Assembly: GCA_026393985.1 (NCBI GenBank)
Contig: JAPKZB010000005.1
Coordinates: forward strand, 154,273 to 218,272
DNA: 64,000 nt
Direction: 5' to 3'
Source of the DNA: Acidobacteriota bacterium
Lineage (GTDB): Bacteria > Acidobacteriota > Terriglobia > Bryobacterales > Bryobacteraceae
The position numbers and the translations under genes were made by a program. Positions within the stretch are counted from its first letter, which is position 1, and every line of letters begins with the position of its first letter. This document shows positions 61,920 to 64,000 of the stretch, in pieces. The notes beneath the pieces are model-generated. The model ran no database searches and was not told the origin of the DNA. It saw nothing but the letters and a program-made list of their open reading frames with translations.

Positions 61920-62389
61920 CCGGCTCCACCCTGCTGTGCCGATGTACGGGTATTTGGATGCTCCACCAGCACCTCAATCGACAGGTGCCCGTAGTAGCGC
62001 ATCGCCAGTGGCTGCCCGCGCTGCAGAATCGCCACCGCCCGCTCCTTGGCGGCCCCGCCCTCGGCGCGCACCGCCACTACCGCCGCTCCGTCGCGCGCCA
62101 GGTCCAAGTCCAGATCGATGTAGGCCGCCTCCGTGCCCACCACTCGCGAAAAGCTCTCGAGATAATGGGACCACATCCCCTTATTCTCCCGGTGCGCCTC
62201 CACCAAATCCACAAAAGCCTCCGGCGCAAGTTCCACCACGTCATCCTCCGGAAATCCAGCCGCCATCAACTCCCGGGCCGCCGCCATCGCGGCTGCTTCC
62301 CCAGGTACCAGGGCCAGAAAATAGTGCATCGGGTACAGCAACCCAAATGTTGAAGCCGAACCGGTAAACTGTCTCGTCAACTCGCTCAT
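61916..62389 (-). CDS. small protein of unknown function
   Basis: A 157-residue cytoplasmic protein with no recognised motif. It starts MSELTRQFTGSASTFGLLYPMHYF and contains AARELMAAGFPEDDVVELAPEAFVDLVEAHRENKG, a pattern of short alternating strands and helices that recalls YflT-like stress proteins, though weakly. The end is low-complexity. It converges with the CDF gene by a 4-base overlap, and is divergent from the GH88-like gene with about 65 bases between. Real expression is likely because the region has no competing frame, but the function is unknown. Confidence 0.55.
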   Translation of the reverse strand: MSELTRQFTGSASTFGLLYPMHYFLALVPGEAAAMAAARELMAAGFPEDDVVELAPEAFVDLVEAHRENKGMWSHYLESFSRVVGTEAAYIDLDLDLARDGAAVVAVRAEGGAAKERAVAILQRGQPLAMRYYGHLSIEVLVEHPNTRTSAQQGGAG

Positions 62390-62455
62390 GGGTATCCCTC
62401 CCCGGGGAGGAGTCTTCTCAAGCCAATAGTGTTTCCAACGCTACACTGGTTTCGA

Positions 62456-63790
62456 ATGATCTCCGTTGATACCCAATTGAAACCGGCGGACCTCCGCGCC
62501 GGCCTCAACGCCCTTTGGCAAGCCTCCGCCGCCAAAATCTGCAGTCTTGAATCCACCTGGAAACCCGAGTCCGGCGCCCCGGTCTTCACCGTTGCCGGCC
62601 GCTATACCAGCCGCGGCTGGACCGAATGGACCCAAGGCTTCCAGTTCGGCGCCCCGATCCTTCAGTTCGACGCCACCGGCGAAGAACGCTTTCTCGAAAT
62701 CGGCCGCGAACACACCCGCCGCTACATGGCCCCGCACATCACCCACATCGGCGTCCACGACCACGGCTTCAACAACGGCTCCACCTACGGCAACCTCCTG
62801 CGCCTGCTCCGCGAAGGCCGCATCGCCCCCAACTTCTGGGAAGAACAGTTCTACATCCTCGCCCTCCAATGCACCGGCGCCGTCCAGGCCGCCCGCTGGA
62901 GCGACACCGCCGACGGACTCGGCTACATCTACTCCTTCAACGGCCCCCACTCCCTCTTCGTCGACACCATGCGCACCCTCCGCGCCCTGTCCCTCTCCCA
63001 CCGCCTTGGCCACGTGCTCATGGGCGAAAACGACCGCCGCATCTCCCTGCTCGACCGCATGATCCAGCACGCCCGCGTCACCGCCAACCATGTCGTCTTC
63101 TACGGCGATGGTCGCGACGCCTACGACATCCCCGGCCGCACCGCCCACGAAATCGTCTTCAACCGCAACGACGGCAACAAGCGGTGCCCCAGTTCCCAGC
63201 AAGGCTACTCCCCGTTCACCACCTGGACCCGCGGCCTCGCCTGGGCCATGCTCGGCTATGCCGAACAGCTCGAATTCCTCGCCACCGAACCCGGCGACCA
63301 CGCCGACGCCCAAGCCTTCATGCTCCGCGCCGCCCGCGCCACCTGCGATTTCTACCTCGCCCACACCCCCACCGATGGCGTCCCTTACTGGGACACCGGC
63401 GCCCCCGGCCTCGCCCGCATGGGCGACTATCTCGGCCGCCCAGCCGACCCTTTCAACGACCACGAACCGGTCGACTCCTCCTCCGCCGCCATCGCCGCGC
63501 AAGCCCTCCTCCGCCTCGGCCGCTACCTCGACGAGCCCCGCTACTTCCAGGGCGGCCTCACCGTCGCCCGCACCCTCCTCGCCGAGCCCTACCTCAGCAC
63601 CAGCCCGGACCACCAGGGCTTACTCCTCCACAGCATCTACCACCGCCCGAACGGGTGGGACTACGTGCCGCCCGGCCACCCAATCCCCTGCGGCGAGAGC
63701 TGCCAATGGGGCGACTACCACCTCCGGGAACTCGCCCTCTACCTCGGACGATTAATCGATCAAAAACCCTATCTTACCTTCTGGAGCTAG
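62456..63790 (+). CDS. GH88-like unsaturated glucuronyl hydrolase
   Basis: About 444 residues from ATG 62456 (MISVDTQLKPADLRAGLNALW). The (alpha/alpha)6 barrel pattern of GH88 is visible: GFQFGAPILQFDATGEERFLEIGREHTRRYMA, HDHGFNNGSTYGNLLRLL, QGYSPFTTWTRGLAWAMLGYAEQ and DSSSAAIAAQALLRLGRYLD. GH88 enzymes act on unsaturated uronic acids left by polysaccharide lyases (Asp in the HDHGFN and DSSS blocks). An upstream ATG at 62429 would add nine residues. Residue-level check of the catalytic Asp pair is needed, since related GH105 proteins share much of this. It may help use plant or microbial polysaccharides. Confidence 0.82.
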   Translation: MISVDTQLKPADLRAGLNALWQASAAKICSLESTWKPESGAPVFTVAGRYTSRGWTEWTQGFQFGAPILQFDATGEERFLEIGREHTRRYMAPHITHIGVHDHGFNNGSTYGNLLRLLREGRIAPNFWEEQFYILALQCTGAVQAARWSDTADGLGYIYSFNGPHSLFVDTMRTLRALSLSHRLGHVLMGENDRRISLLDRMIQHARVTANHVVFYGDGRDAYDIPGRTAHEIVFNRNDGNKRCPSSQQGYSPFTTWTRGLAWAMLGYAEQLEFLATEPGDHADAQAFMLRAARATCDFYLAHTPTDGVPYWDTGAPGLARMGDYLGRPADPFNDHEPVDSSSAAIAAQALLRLGRYLDEPRYFQGGLTVARTLLAEPYLSTSPDHQGLLLHSIYHRPNGWDYVPPGHPIPCGESCQWGDYHLRELALYLGRLIDQKPYLTFWS

Positions 63791-63793
63791 AAA

Positions 63794-63901
63794 ATGAAAT
63801 TATTACTCGCCGGCGCCAGCGTCTACCTCGACAACGCCAGCACCCGCTCGAACATCAATTTATCACTAGTGTCCGGTAAACATTTCTCGAGCGGGCCGTA
63901 A
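63794..63901 (+). pseudogene. interrupted reading frame after the hydrolase
   Basis: An ATG 3 bases after the hydrolase stop begins MKLLLAGASVYLDNASTRSN and the frame stops at 63901 after 35 codons. The first twenty codons look like a natural N-terminus in tight operon spacing, whereas the codon use changes after about 63862. I read it as the 5' end of a gene cut by inserted DNA, but the window ends before this can be tested. Confidence 0.35.
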
Positions 63902-64000
63902 ATATAGCGGAATCAATGGATTGCGGCCAAACTTCCTCGGGAACGATTTGAACGAGTCGTCGGGACAATTTGACCACTTTCGCACCCTCCCCGAGGTGGT
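63866..64000. mobile_element. possible insertion-sequence end at the window edge
   Basis: From CTAGTGTCCGGTAAACATTT onwards the sequence is noticeably less GC-rich than the operon before it and interrupts the reading frame starting at 63794. A TGTCCGGTAAA-type terminus recalls ends of some IS4-like elements, but this is memory-based. No transposase can be recognised in the 135 bases available. Confidence 0.3.

Noticed and set aside
62441..63613. A 390-codon reverse frame opposite the GH88-like hydrolase
   Set aside because: Glu/Gly/Val-rich mirror frame of a coherent barrel protein; no motif and no promoter space.

Overview
The window is a high-GC bacterial chromosome segment. Its gene content points to an acidobacterium of the Solibacteres/Bryobacterales type. 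The evidence is the combination of DUF1501, DUF1800, DUF1549/DUF1553 and DUF1552 proteins, many short secreted proteins with '...LLAQ'-like signal peptides, a clustered amidohydrolase family, and a complete flagellar basal-body operon. This placement is inferred from protein families read by eye; no database search was possible. There are no rRNA genes, CRISPR arrays, intact insertion sequences or prophage genes.

Layout. 1-8 kb: small proteins, a secreted alpha/beta hydrolase, a zinc-type thioredoxin, and a DUF1800-DUF1501 pair. 7.9-11 kb: an operon of cysteine desulfurase, MnmA tRNA thiolase and an LpxL-like acyltransferase. 11-12.15 kb: gene debris. 12.15-17.5 kb: a forward operon with an unidentified protein, SAM hydroxide adenosyltransferase, a homocysteine methyltransferase/MTHFR fusion, TsaC, and a GYF-domain membrane protein with a strongly repetitive Gly/Pro/Ala linker. 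17.48-17.69 kb: a structured RNA that I call 6S RNA, directly before a YmdB-like phosphodiesterase. 18.5-30 kb: COG0523 GTPase, M28 peptidase, amino-acid permease, a decayed gene and an 18-bp inverted-repeat element, the PiT/DUF47 phosphate uptake pair, a TtcA-like protein, tRNA-Ser(UGA), a deacetylase-like protein with a beta-propeller partner, and an anti-sigma-like protein.

30-38.3 kb: a GMC oxidoreductase with its gluconate-dehydrogenase-subunit-3 partner, then a tight five-gene reverse operon (DUF1549/1553, DUF1501, SUMF1-like, two secreted proteins). 38.4-43 kb: one 1542-residue signalling protein joining CheB, CheR, a coiled coil, PAS domains, GGDEF and EAL. 43-44.5 kb: a broken DUF1552 gene with repeats. 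44.5-50.5 kb: three tandem amidohydrolases, an alpha-helical unknown and a TIM-barrel isomerase-like protein. 51-57.6 kb: flgB-flgC-fliE-fliF-fliG-fliH-fliI-fliJ behind a sigma-54-like promoter. 57.6-63.8 kb: pyruvate carboxylase, a cation diffusion facilitator, a small unknown and a GH88-like hydrolase. The right edge holds an interrupted reading frame and what may be the end of a mobile element.

How genes may work together: sulfur transfer (IscS to MnmA, with TtcA elsewhere), methionine/SAM recycling (SAM hydrolase with methyltransferase/MTHFR), phosphate uptake (PiT/DUF47), and motility and c-di-GMP signalling (flagellar operon and the CheB/CheR/GGDEF/EAL protein). The strongest candidates for something new are the CheB-CheR-PAS-GGDEF-EAL fusion, the five-gene DUF1549/DUF1501/SUMF1-like operon, the amidohydrolase trio in which two members lack the metal-binding HxH motif, and the repeat-expanded GYF protein.
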